A stretch of DNA of 64,000 nt from positions 72,377,319 through 72,441,318 of the forward strand of contig CP136069.1 in NCBI GenBank assembly GCA_032622095.1. Reading direction: 5' to 3'. The position numbers and the translations under genes are program-made. This document shows positions 11,741 through 22,780 of this stretch, one piece after another; the stretch's first letter is position 1, and each line of letters begins with the position of its first letter. The stretch comes from Siphonodentalium dalli. Its lineage: Eukaryota; Mollusca; Scaphopoda; Gadilida; Siphonodentaliidae. The notes below the pieces were generated by a model, which did not search any database, was not told where the DNA came from, and saw nothing but the letters and a program-made list of their open reading frames with translations.

Positions 11741-12606
11741 TCAACAGCCATGACAAATTTCATAATTATCCGACCAAAGGTACGACCTGTAGCCCACATG
11801 ATGCCAAAGGATTTAGTCATGCAAAGAGTAAAATCCAAGATGGCTGCTGGTGGCCATGTTTGATGGCCGACTGACCCCAAAATGACTCGTTCCCATCTAC
11901 ATGTCAATATTAACAACCACTACAAAATTGATGATGGTCAAACGAAAACTTCGGCCTGTAGCCCGTGCTAATGGATTGAATTTTGAAATCCAACATGGCC
12001 GCGATGTTGGCCATGTTTTTTTTGCCAAATGACGCCAAAATGACTCGTTCCCATTTACATGTTAATATTAACATCCATGACAAATTTCATGATGATCCTA
12101 CCAAAGGTACGACCTGTAGCCCGTGAAAAGGGATTTAGTCATGCAAAGAGTAAAATCCAAGATTGCTGCCGCAGCCATGTTATTTTTGGCAGAATGACCA
12201 CCAAAATAACTCGTTCCCATCTACATGTTAATATTATCATCCATGACAAATTTCATGATGATCCAACCAATGTACGACCTGTAGCCCGTGTAAAAAGGAT
12301 TTAGTCATGCAAAGAGTAAAATCCAAGATGGCTACTGGCGGCCATGTTTTTTTGGCCGAATAACCCCAAAATGACTCGTTCCAATCTACATGTCAATATT
12401 AACATAAATGACAAATTTCATGATGGTCAGACAAACAGTACGGCCTGTAGCTCGTGCTAATGGATTGAATTTTGAAATCCAAGATGGCGCTGGCAGCCAT
12501 TTTTTTTTTGCCGAATGACCCCAAAATGACCTGTTTCCATTTACATGTCAATGTTAGCATCCATGACAAATTTCATGATGATCTTACAAAAGATACAACT
12601 TGTAGC

Positions 12607-13550
12607 CTGGCAGCCTTGTTTTATAACGAATTTCGAAATATTCGATGGATCCAGTCTAGAGGTCACCCCAAAGACCGATATGATATGATTCGATGAGGGA
12701 TGTATCTAAGAATTTAGTCACGCCAAGAGTAAAATCAAAGATGGCTGCTGGCGGCCATGTGTTTTAACGAATTTTGGAAACAATCGAGAAGTCACCCTGA
12801 AGATCCATAATAAGTTTGGCGATGATCGGATGAGGGATGTGGTATGTATATACATGTAGAGTGTGCCAAAGGATTTAGTCATACAAAGAGTAAAATCCAA
12901 GATGGCTGCCATGTTTTTCATCATATATCGTTCAAATTCGATGGCTCCCATCTAGAGGTGGTCCTAAACATGCCTTCAAATTTTCAAAACATTTCTTCGA
13001 TATATGCAGACTACAGGGTGTGCCGATGGATTCAAATTTGAAATCCAAGATGGTTGCTAGTGGCAAAGTTTTTTAACAAATTTCTGAAAAATTTATGGCT
13101 CCTATCTAGAGGTCCAGTGAGGTATATGGTCTGCAGGGTGCATGTGCCAAAGGATTTACTCATGCAAAGAGTAAAATTCAAAATGGCTGTTGTCAGCCAT
13201 ATTATTTAATCGAAAATCACTAATATTTTGTAGCTCCCATCTAGAGGTTATCCTAAACATGCCTGTAAATTTTCAAACATTTCTCCAATAAATGCGGGCT
13301 GCAGGGTGTGCCGATGGATTTAAATTTGAAATATAATGTGAAAATGGCTGCCAGCGGCCATGTTTTAAAACGAATTTCGGAAAAATCGATGGCTCCCATC
13401 TAGAGGTCACCGCAAAGATCCAAATGAAGTGTGGTGATGATCGGATGAGGGATGCTGCCTGTATGGTGAGCCAAACGAAATTGTCGATGGACGGACGGAC
13501 GCCAACCCATGGCAACAGCAGTCAAGCTTGACCTTGTCAAGTTGAGCTAA
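12607..13550 (+). mobile_element. Helitron-like H1, duplicated 3' part
   Basis: Copy of the 3' two thirds of H1 made by the tandem duplication. It keeps the terminal hairpin CTTGAC-CTT-GTCAAG (loop base changed, stem intact) and TTGAGCTAA ending at 13550. Confidence 0.7.
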
Positions 13551-13735
13551 AAAAAAGAAAATAATCTTTGCAAAGAAGTTTCTAAAGAAACTAATTTGAT
13601 AATGAAAGTGTCAATGACACAGTTTCTGAACTTGGAAAGAGAATAATTTCACGTGTTACAGTCAAATGGAGCGATTAGGAATGCGGAAAGATGAAATGTC
13701 TAAGTAATACTAGATTATCAACATGGAGATATATA

Positions 13736-13744
13736 TAAATATAT
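13736..13744. repeat. Target-site duplication, left (TAAATATAT)
   Basis: Identical to 17282-17290 on the other side of the satellite-bearing element. The empty site in copy 1 (about 9628-9645) has a TA-rich run followed by the same AAAGTAAAATCC. The AT-rich composition leaves the exact length uncertain (8 or 9 bp). Confidence 0.6.
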
Positions 13745-13895
13745 GGAAGTGTCTATTCGCCATCGGATGGCAAATAGCGATTCTACCGATATGCGCTATT
13801 TGCCATCCGATAGTATTTTAAATAAAAGAAAACATATCATATCATCACAATACGCTATTATAACGAGGATTCCTACCACCTTCGTGATCATTAGG

Positions 13896-16379
13896 CCCAG
13901 TTGACCGTCGGTTGACCACCTACAGATATCCTGGGGGGATGGCAAATAAGGAATCGACAAATTTTGAAGGAAATTTCGTATAGTTTGAACATTTAGTGGC
14001 ACAAGCTGTCGCTATATGGCCACATAATCATCATTTGTACCCGCCTTACTGAAAACCCGGACCAGTTGACCGTCGGTTGACCACCCACAGATATCCTGGG
14101 GGGATGGCAAATAAGAAATCGACAAATTTTGAAGGAAATTTCGTATAGTTTGAACATTTAGTGGCACAAGCTGTCGCTATATGGCCACATAATCATCATT
14201 TGTACCCGCCTTACTGAAAACCCGGACCAGTTGACCGTCGGTTGACCACCCACAGATATCCTGGGGGGATGGCAAATAAGGAATCGACAAATTTTGAAGG
14301 AAATTTCGTATAGTTTGAACATTTAGTGGCACAAGCTGTCGCTATATGGCCACATAATCATCATTTGTACCCGCCTTACTGAAAACCCGGACCAGTTGAC
14401 CGTCGGTTGACCACCCACATATATCCTGGGGGGATGGCAAATAAGAAATCGACAAATTTTGAAGGAAATTTCGTATAGTTTGAACATTTAGTGGCACAAG
14501 CTGTCGCTATATGGCCACATAATCATCATTTGTACCCGCCTTACTGAAAACCCGGACCAGTTGACCGTCGGTTGACCACCCACAGATATCCTGGGGGGAT
14601 GGCAAATAAGGAATCGACAAATTTTGAAGGAAATTTCGTATAGTTTGAACATTTAGTGTCACAAGCTGTCGCTATATGGCCACATAATCATCATTTGTAC
14701 CCGCCTTACTGAAAACCCGGACCAGTTGACCGTCGGTTGACCACCCACAGATATCCTGGGGGGATGGCAAATAAGAAATCGACAAATTTTGAAGGAAATT
14801 TCGTATAGTTTGAACATTTAGTGGCACAAGCTGTCGCTATATGGCCACATAATCATCATTTGTACCCGCCTTACTGAAAACCCGGACCAGTTGACCGTCG
14901 GTTGACCACCCACAGATATCCTGGGGGATGGCAAATAAGAAATCGACAAATTTTGAAGGAAATTTCGTATAGTTTGAACATTTAGTAGCACAAGCTGTCG
15001 CTATATGGCCACATAATCATCATTTGTACCCGCCTTACTGAAAACCCGGACCAGTTGACCGTCGGTTGACCACCCACAGATATCCTGGGGGGATGGCAAA
15101 TAAGGAATCGACAAATTTTGAAGGAAATTTCGTATAGTTTGAACATTTAGTAGCACAAGCTGTCGCTATATGGCCACATAATCATCATTTGTACCCGCCT
15201 TACTGAAAACCCGGACAAGTTGACCGTCGGTTGACCACCCACAGATATCCTGGGGGGATGGCAAATAAGAAATCGACAAATTTTGAAGGAAATTTCGTAT
15301 AGTTTGAACATTTAGTGGCACAAGCTGTCGCTATATGGCCACATAATCATCATTTGTACCCGTCTTACTGAAAACCCGGACCAGTTGACCGTCGGTTGAC
15401 CACCCACAGATATCCTGGGGGGAATGGCAAATAAGAAATCGACAAATTTTGAAGGAAATTTCGTATAGTTTGAACATTTAGTGGCACAAGCTGTCGCTAT
15501 ATGGCCACATAATCATCATTTGTACCCGCCTTACTGAAAACCCGGACCAGTTGACCGTCGGTTGACCACCCACAGATATCCTGGGGGGATGGCAAATAAG
15601 AAATCGACAAATTTTGAAGGAAATTTCGTATAGTTTGAACATTTAGTGGCACAAGATGTCGCTATATGGCCACATAATCATCATTTGTACCCGCCTTACT
15701 GAAAACCCGGACCAGTTGACCGTCGGTTGACCACCCACAGATATCCTGGGGGGATGGCAAATAAGGAATCGACAAATTTTGAAGGAAATTTCGTATAGTT
15801 TGAACATTTAGTGGCACAAGCTGTCGCTATATGGCCACATAATCATCATTTGTACCCGCCTTACTGAAAACCCGGATCAGTTGACCGTCGGTTGACCACC
15901 CACAGATATCCTGGGGGGATGGCAAATAAGAAATCGACAAATTTTGAAGGAAATTTCGTATAGTTTGAACATTTAGTGGCACAAGCTGTCGCTATATGGC
16001 CACATAATCATCATTTGTACCCGCCTTACTGAAAACCCGGATCAGTTGACCGTCGGTTGACCACCCACAGATATCCTGGGGGGATGGCAAATAAGAAATC
16101 GACAAATTTTGAAGGAAATTTCGTATAGTTTGAACATTTAGTGGCACAAGCTGTCGCTATATGGCCACATAATCATCATTTGTACCCGCCTTACTGAAAA
16201 CCAGGACCAGTTGACCGTCGGTTGACCACCCACAGATATCCTGGGGGGATGGCAAATAAGAAATCGACAAATTTTGAAGGAAATTTCGTATAGTTTGAAC
16301 ATTTAGTGGCACAAGCTGTCGCTATATGGCCACATAATCATCATTTGTACCCGCCTTACTGAAAACCCGGACCAGTTGA
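13896..16379 (+). repeat. 165 bp satellite array, forward block
   Basis: Fifteen tandem units starting at 13896, 14061, 14226, 14391, 14556, 14721 and so on. Each begins (A/C)CCAGTTGACCGTCGG and contains GGGGGGATGGCAAATAAG(A/G)AATCG and CACAAGCTGTCGCTATATGG. Units differ at only a few sites, so homogenisation is recent. The first six alternate GGAATCG and GAAATCG, pointing to a 330 bp dimer as one amplification unit. It ends in a truncated unit at 16379. Confidence 0.95.
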
Positions 16380-17130
16380 ATTGGTGGCACAAATTCCTTC
16401 AAAATTTGTCTATTCCTTATTTGCCATCCCCCCAGGATATCTGTGGGTGGTCAACCGACGGTCAACTGGTCCGGGTTTTCAGTAAGGCGGGTACAAATGA
16501 TGATTATGTGGCCATATAGCGACAGCTTGTGCCACTAAATGTTCAAACTATGCGAAATTTCCTTCAAAATTTGTCGATTTCTTATTTGCCATCCCCCCAT
16601 GATATCTGTAAGTGGTCAACCGACGGTCAACTGGTCCGGGTTTTCAGTAAGGCGTGTACAAATGATGATTATGTGGCCATATAGCGACAGCTTGTGCCAC
16701 TAAATGTTCAAACTAAACGAAATTTCCTTCAAAATTTGTCGATTTCTTATTTGCCATCCACCCATGATATCTGTAAGTGGTCAACCGACGGTCAACTGGT
16801 CCGGGTTTTCAGTAAGGCGGGTACAAATGATGATTATGTGGCCATATAGCGACAGCTTGTGCCACTAAATGTTCAAACTATACGAAATTTCCTTCAAAAT
16901 TTGTCGATTTCTTATTTGCCATCCCCCCAGGATATCTGTGGGTGGTCAACCGACGGTCAACTGGTCCGGGTTTTCAGTAAGGCGGGTACAAATGATGATT
17001 ATGTGGCCATATAGCGACAGCTTGTGCCACTAAATGTTCAAACTATACGAAATTTCCTTCAAAATTTGTCGATTCCTTATTTGCCATCCCCCCAGGATAT
17101 CTGTAGGTGGTCAACCGACGGTCAACTGGG
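16380..17130 (-). repeat. 165 bp satellite array, inverted block
   Basis: About 4.5 units in the opposite orientation, starting at a junction (ACCAGTTGAATTGGTGGCAC) that joins a unit start to the middle of an inverted unit. Some units have private changes (GGATATCTG to TGATATCTG, ACCCACAG to ACTTACAG), so this block has diverged separately from the forward block. Confidence 0.9.
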
Positions 17131-17281
17131 CCTAATGATCACGAAGGTGGTAGAAATCCTCGTTATAATAGCGTATTGTGATGATATTATATGTTTTCTT
17201 TTATTTAAAATACCATCGGATGGCAAATAGCGCATATCGGTAGAATCGCTATTTGCCATCCGATGGCGAATAGCCGCTGCC

Positions 17282-17290
17282 TAAATATAT
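17282..17290. repeat. Target-site duplication, right (TAAATATAT)
   Basis: Matches 13736-13744. Directly followed by AAAGTAAAATCCAAGTTGG, the continuation of the pre-insertion sequence seen at about 9641-9660. Confidence 0.6.
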
Positions 17291-17622
17291 AAAGTAAAAT
17301 CCAAGTTGGTTGCTGGCGGCTATGTTTGTGAATAGAATTCAAAAACATTTAATAGCTTCCATCTAGTAGATCAATATCAAGATTAATATGAAGTTTGGTG
17401 ATGATCGGCTGAGGGAAGTGGACTGTATGGTGTGCCAAAGGATTTAGTCATGCAATGAGTAAAATCCAAGATGGCTTCCAGCGGCCATGTTTTATGACCC
17501 AAAAAGATAAACACTGTGTCCGCATTTATGTAGAAAACACTACATTGACCCCTGTCATTACACGAGACTGGTGTGGATTTATGTATATAGGAATGCACAC
17601 TGTGTGCATCTATGTATATAAA

Positions 17623-20600
17623 CAAGATAGTCAATGACTGTGGGTCGCTCACCAGACTGTAAGGACTGAGAAGACAGGGACTCTGAAGACTACAAGAGTC
17701 AGTTCTTGACAGAATCACTTAAGTTCTAAACATGGACATAGCTGGATGTTCTCAAATGAGCAGGGCTCTTCGCCTTGAAATTTCTAATTGCACATCACTG
17801 ACAAATTTCCAACCTCTTACATTTTAAAGAGGACAACCATACCACAGTACTAAGTTCACAAAAATCACTTTGTACATTCCTCTTAGGTTGAATTTTACGA
17901 CTGGTACCAGCTGTACTTCAAGCTTTCAAACGTTTGATAGTTACCAACCTGACACCCCCATAAAGTTCAAATTTGTGGCCAATTCGGTCCAACAGTTTAA
18001 CCTGAAGTAGAAACATATGGACTGATGGTTTAAAAACATACATGTTAGAATATTAAACCAAACTACGAGAACAGTTCTAACTTATTTTTGGTGTGAACAT
18101 CTAATCTACAACTAATTTAGTATCGGGCATGAAATTTTTAACTTTTGATAAAAATAGGGGGTCAAATCTCCACCCCTCTACACTCCCTCCCCATTGCCTC
18201 AAACATTGCCCCCACCAGGCTGTCTAGAAATCAATATTATTATAACAGCATAGAGGAGAGTTAAATCTCTTATCTCTGACCCTATTAGAACAAATGTGAA
18301 TACTCATCTATGAGATCCATTCATCTAGTAATATCAATATACCCCCCAATTTTCTTTGAAAAATCAGGGTATGATTTCACCTGGATAATTGCTGGTTAAG
18401 AAACTAATATTGGAACAGCCGAGTCTGTATTCAGTGTCTGACCTTTGCAGGTGAATTTAATGACAATATTCCGCAAGGTGGACTAACATCACCGAATCAA
18501 CCTCTGGGGACCTCATTTCCTAAAAATGACCCCATGAACAAATCTGAACCCCAGTCACCCAAGGCCCCTCCATACCAAATATAAGCTATATAGGCCTAAT
18601 GGTTCTTGAGAAAAAACTGTTTTAAGACTTACTATGGAGGGAAAAAAGTTATGGCCCTGGCTTGGCACATACATGTATTTGATGTGATGAACTTAATTGA
18701 ACAAATATGATTGTGAGACACCTAGGGAACATGCACACTGAACTATATAAACACATTCCGTCTTTAATGTGGAGAAGAAATCAATTGTTGATAGATGGAT
18801 GGATAGACATCTCAACAGGCAGACGGATGGAAGCCTGAAAGATAGAAGAAAAATTTAATCCAATATATACCCCCCCCCATTTTTCTTTGAATATTAGTAG
18901 TATGATTTCATCTGGATAAGTGGTGATTAAAAAAATAATATGAAATGGCCAAACCTGAATTTAGTATGTCTGACATTTGCAGAATTAGGTCCCAAAAATG
19001 TGGATTTAATGACAATATTCTGTAAGGCAGGCTAGCTAGCATCACCAAATTCATCCTCAATCTGATTAGGCCTCAATGGCCAATAAAACCAAGGAACAGA
19101 TTGAAGTCCTACAGTTGAAGTTGGTGATACACACCCATTGAGCACCTCAATTATGCATTTTATCTTCTGCAAATTAGGGGGACATTGAAACTGAACAGGT
19201 GGAAAAAAGTGACTAAATCAATGAAGTCCTACAGTTGAAGTTGGTGATACACACCCATTGAGCACCTCCATTCTGTATTTTATCTTCTGCAAATTAGGGG
19301 GGACATTGAAACTGAACAGGTGGAAAAAGTTACTAAATCAAACTGTCAATTTGATACTTAGGATACTTCCCAGAAGATGAGGACTAAGCAGAATTAGGTC
19401 CATGGCGGGTGTATTTGGTGATGCTAGCATGCTGTATGGGGTAGCAACACTAAATTCACCATCTGGGGACCTCACTATGTAAATGTCAGACACACTATTT
19501 CCAGACTTGAAGAAATCAAAGCCATTCACAGTATCATTGAATGTCAGTCATCACCTAACCATGGAAGCACCAGTTTGTTGTTAAATTGCTACAGATATGT
19601 TTAGATTAGAATAATACATGTCATCTGGCCAGTTTATATAATTAATGACCTGTACCTTTACAGATATATATGTCTCTGTGGTGAGAAGAGGTATTAAATT
19701 GAGAGGTGATATGGCTTGGAAGGGATGTTGGTTGATGGCAGGGTTGGGTCTGGGCCATGTGGGAGGGGGTGGTGGGGGAGGGTGGAATGTTTCCATAATT
19801 TCATTAAAGAGTAAAGTTTCATAACTCTGCAGATGTTATAATGGTGTCACTTTTTAAAAATATTGTCCCAGAAGATGAGGCCTAAGCAGAATAAGGTAAT
19901 TGAGGGTGTATTTGGTGATGCTAGCCTGCTGTATGGGGTAGCAACACTAAATTCACCATCTGGGGACTTCATTCTGCAAATGTCAGACACACTATGTCCA
20001 GGCTTGGAGAAATGAACAATGGACTATTCCTATTTGTAGACTCTGGTAGAATAGTTGTTTAGCTAATGTCATGCCTTGTAATGACAGATGGTAAACTGGT
20101 CTGAAGCAAGCAGTCTTCAGCAAGAGTATCAGGTGACCACACTATGATAAATTGGATTTTTCAATAATACAGGCTTCAGTGTTCTCTTAAAAATTAATAG
20201 TGCATAGCAAAGAGGTGTGAATTATAAAGGGCCATAACTCTGTTAAAATATATCTGTATATAAGTATCAAAAATTCATATACAAAACTTGGTGTTGATCA
20301 GATGAAAAATGTTTGAGTAATCCTGTCTTGGATGAATTCTATATCAAAACAAGAGTGGAAGGGGTTAAATAAACAATACCAAAATCCATACAGATGAAGA
20401 ACATGCTAAGAAAAATCTAGGTAAGAAATATGAGGCTGTGATGTGTCCTAAACAAAACTTAAAGGTCAAAATGCAAAAATTAAATTTTTTGTTTTTAAAG
20501 TTATGTCCCTAGCTCTGCCCCTATTTGACCCAGTGACCCCATTTGAACAAATCTGAACCCCAGTCACCCAAGGTCTCTCTGTACCAAATATAAGCTAAAT

Positions 20601-21017
20601 CGGCCAAATATTTTTTTAGAAGAAGTCATTGTAAGAATTACTATGAGTTATGGCCCTGGTTTCTCAACTAATTGACCGGGTGACCTCATTTGAACAAATC
20701 TGAACACCAGTCACCCAAGGACCCTCCATACCAAATATTAGCTAAATCGGCCCAATGGTTCTGAACAAGAAGTCGTTGTAAGAATTACTATGGAGGAATA
20801 GAGTTATGGCCCTGGCTTCGCAACTATTCGACCCAGTGACCTCATTTGAACAAATCTGAATGCGAGTCACCTAGGGAACATCCACACCAAATATGAACCA
20901 ATTTGGTCTTCCGGAGAAGATGTTTAAAGAATTGTTGACGGATGGACGGACGGACGGACGGACGGACGAGGAGTGATGACTGTAGCTCCACTAGAGACTT
21001 CGTCTCAGGTGAGCTAA
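17623..21017 (+). mobile_element. Helitron-like element H3
   Basis: The 5' end is CAAGATAGTCAATGACTGTG with hairpin AGTC-AAT-GACT. The 3' end has a (GACG)n run, GGAGTGATGACTGTAGCTCC, hairpin GAGAC-TTC-GTCTC (20994-21006) and AGGTGAGCTAA. Copy 1 of the surrounding duplication reads TATATAAAAAAGACTCG at the site. The filled site is TATATAAA-[H3]-AAAGACTCG, so insertion was inside an A run with no duplication detectable beyond A residues. The body has repeated 'GACCCAGTGACCTCATTTGAACA'-type segments (each with a TTATGGCCCTGG block) and several fragments of family P. No Rep/helicase is seen. Confidence 0.75.
18945..20010. mobile_element. Family P fragments inside H3
   Basis: Pieces of the hAT-like MITE family (TCTGACATTTGCAGAAT, CACCATCTGGGGACCTCA, GATGAGGCCTAAGCAGAAT) at 18968-19030, 19368-19505 and 19860-20005. 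A ~121 bp internal segment starting TGAAGTCCTACAGTTGAAG is tandemly duplicated (about 19101-19222 and 19224-19342). Confidence 0.65.
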
Positions 21018-21179
21018 AAAGACTCGTTCCCATCTGCATGTCAATATTAACATCCATACAAATTGCATGATGAGCAGGCGAACAGTTCGGCCTGTAGCCC
21101 GTGCTAATGGATTTCATTTTGAAATCCAAGATGGCTGCTGGTGGCCATGTTTTTTTCGCCGAATGACCCTAAAATGACT

Positions 21180-22780
21180 CGTTTCCTATCTATATAAAGA
21201 TTGGACTATCTCAAAGCGCTTTTCGTGGAAAGTTCCCAAGAACAACTAACTCGTCTGCAACGTCTACAGAACTCAGCTGCGAAGATTGTAGCACGTGTTC
21301 CGAAATGCACCCACACTTCTCAAATTTTGAAAAACCTACATTGGCTCCCAGTGCGCGCACGAATTGAATTTAAGGACTTTGCTAACCCAATTTTTCCCAA
21401 ATTTAATGGAGTCCAAAATAAAGGTTTATGTTCACTTTTATTAGTAATCACAGTAACCAAACCCATGGATGCAACATTTTAAGAGTATAATTCATGGTAG
21501 ATTATGTTAGAATTTCGAAATGTGAAATTTTTAGAAGTTTTAAAAATCTATTTTTTCGAACCCAAATTCAACAAACACAAAGATAATATCTTACAAAAAG
21601 ATATGGGTATGTGTACTGAACACTGTGAAGAATGATGAACAATAAAGATATACTCACATTTCTTCAGTTTTATTAAGAGTTTTGGCTTGGAAGCAGTTGT
21701 TTACAAATGGTAGATTTCATTGCTCAGCAAAGCTATTTGGGAACTGAATTTGATGGGTCAAGATAATGTTCACTCAAGCCAGTTGGGATTATGACCAGCC
21801 AGTGCTGAACCATGAGAGTACTTTATCCTGACTCAGGCTGATTGGTGACCTAGTTTCTGGGCTATGGGGTACACCAGATTGGGGATTACACAGTTCTTTT
21901 GTCAAGAGATTCACAACACACCACTGTCCACAAATATTAACATTTAACTGCCACCTCACTACAAACGATATCAGGTAACTTACTCAATTATTTGTAACAA
22001 TTGGTTCTTAGTAATTTTATCAAAGAATGCTTGATAAATATGAATATTATTTTATTGTTCATCATTCTTCAGAGTGTTCAGTACACATTGCCATATTTTT
22101 TTCTTTGATATGGACTTTGTGTTTATTGATTTTGGGTTCGAAAAAATAGATTTTAAAAACCTCTATAAATTTCACATTTAGTATTTCTAACATATTCCAC
22201 CATGAATAATACTCTTAAGATGTTGCATTCATGTGTTTGGTTACTGTGATTACTAACACAAGTGAATATAGACCTTTATTTTGACTCCATCAAATTGGGT
22301 TAGCAAAGTCCTTAAGTTATCAACGTTCAGCTATCATTACTTTCATTCCTCTGCTCCAGCATACATCTCGGATCTTCTTACATTGTATGCACCAGGGTGT
22401 GATAACATATGTTCCAAGGAAAAACAGCATCTGGCTGTTCCCGTGGGTGACTATAAGAGCGTTGTATGTTCACACATGCTGCACCAAGTGTTTGGAACTC
22501 CATCCCTCTCGATATCCGTCGTTCGCATATTCTCTTGACATCTTCAAGCAACGACTTAAGACGCACGTCTTCAAGATTTACCCGCACACAACTAGCCGTA
22601 CTAGATAGTGACATTGCATCATGCTCCGTATCCATAGATTAATTTTGCTTGTGTGTGATTGTATATCTTCTGATGTTTGTACATGTATATAACCTGCATA
22701 TAGAGTCCCAAGCGCTTCGAGCTGCACCAGGGATGAAGCGCTATATAAATGATATATTTTATTATATTATGTCACTGTCA
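21180..22780 (+). pseudogene. L2/CR1-like LINE fragment, duplicate
   Basis: Copy of 10137-11740 in the second duplicate, a few percent diverged. It has the same 5' truncation, TTAA split and frameshifts. SRLDYC reads as IGLDYL here, and GTGCGCACACG reads as GTGCGCGCACG. The 3' end again is AGCGCTTCGAGC...GCGCTATATAAATG followed by a TTA-rich tail. Confidence 0.85.
21370..22315. mobile_element. TTAA-flanked element, copy 2
   Basis: Copy of 10322-11278 carried by the tandem duplication, with TTAA at 21370-21373 and 22312-22315. It is about 11 bp shorter because AAATTTGGGGGAAATTTGG became AAATTGG near the right end. It is not an independent insertion. Confidence 0.85.

Larger units (their letters stand above)
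8239..12606 (+). repeat. 4.37 kb tandem duplication, copy 1
   Basis: The block starting CTGGCAGCC at 8239 restarts at 12607 with the same bases and runs colinearly: 8239-9640 matches 12607-13740, 9641-9970 matches 17291-17622, and 9971-12606 matches 21018-23608. Copy 1 ends inside H2 and copy 2 begins inside H1, as a tandem duplication requires. CTGGCAGCC-like microhomology lies at the junction. A LINE fragment and a TTAA element are carried inside. Confidence 0.8.
9498..12606 (+). mobile_element. Helitron-like element H2, copy 1 (3' truncated)
   Basis: Begins AATGAAAGTGTCAATGACAC like H1. The body is a chain of ~165 bp degenerate units with CCAAGATGGCTGC...GCCATGTTTT, ATGACTCGTTCCCAT, ACATGTCAATATTAACATC and GTACGACCTGTAGCCCGTG. 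It is cut at 12606 by the duplication junction; its 3' end survives only in copy 2 (24928). It carries the LINE fragment at 10137-11740. Confidence 0.65.
13745..17281. mobile_element. 3.54 kb satellite-bearing inverted-repeat element
   Basis: Termini are GGAAGTGTCTATTCGCCATC and, from the other end, GGCAGCGGCTATTCGCCATC. Each end then has an 18 bp-stem hairpin (ATCGGATGGCAAATAGCG / CGCTATTTGCCATCCGAT) and about 100 bp more of inverted repeat, including TTTAAATAAAAGAAAACATAT. Between the inverted repeats lie tandem 165 bp units, about 15 in one orientation and about 4.5 in the other. A 9 bp duplication flanks the element and the empty site is present in the first duplicate. There is no transposase. 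Long inverted repeats with a 9 bp duplication would fit a Mutator-like element, but this is tentative; tandem cores are also known from the 'pearl' repeats of bivalves. Confidence 0.8.

Noticed and set aside
13796-14002. 68-residue frame, and its near twin at 17024-17230 on the other strand
   Set aside because: The two frames are mirror copies lying in the inverted repeats of the satellite element. The identity comes from DNA duplication, not coding constraint.
13896-16379. CRISPR-like regular array
   Set aside because: Units are 165 bp and repeated in full, with no unique spacers and no cas genes; the setting is an animal genome.
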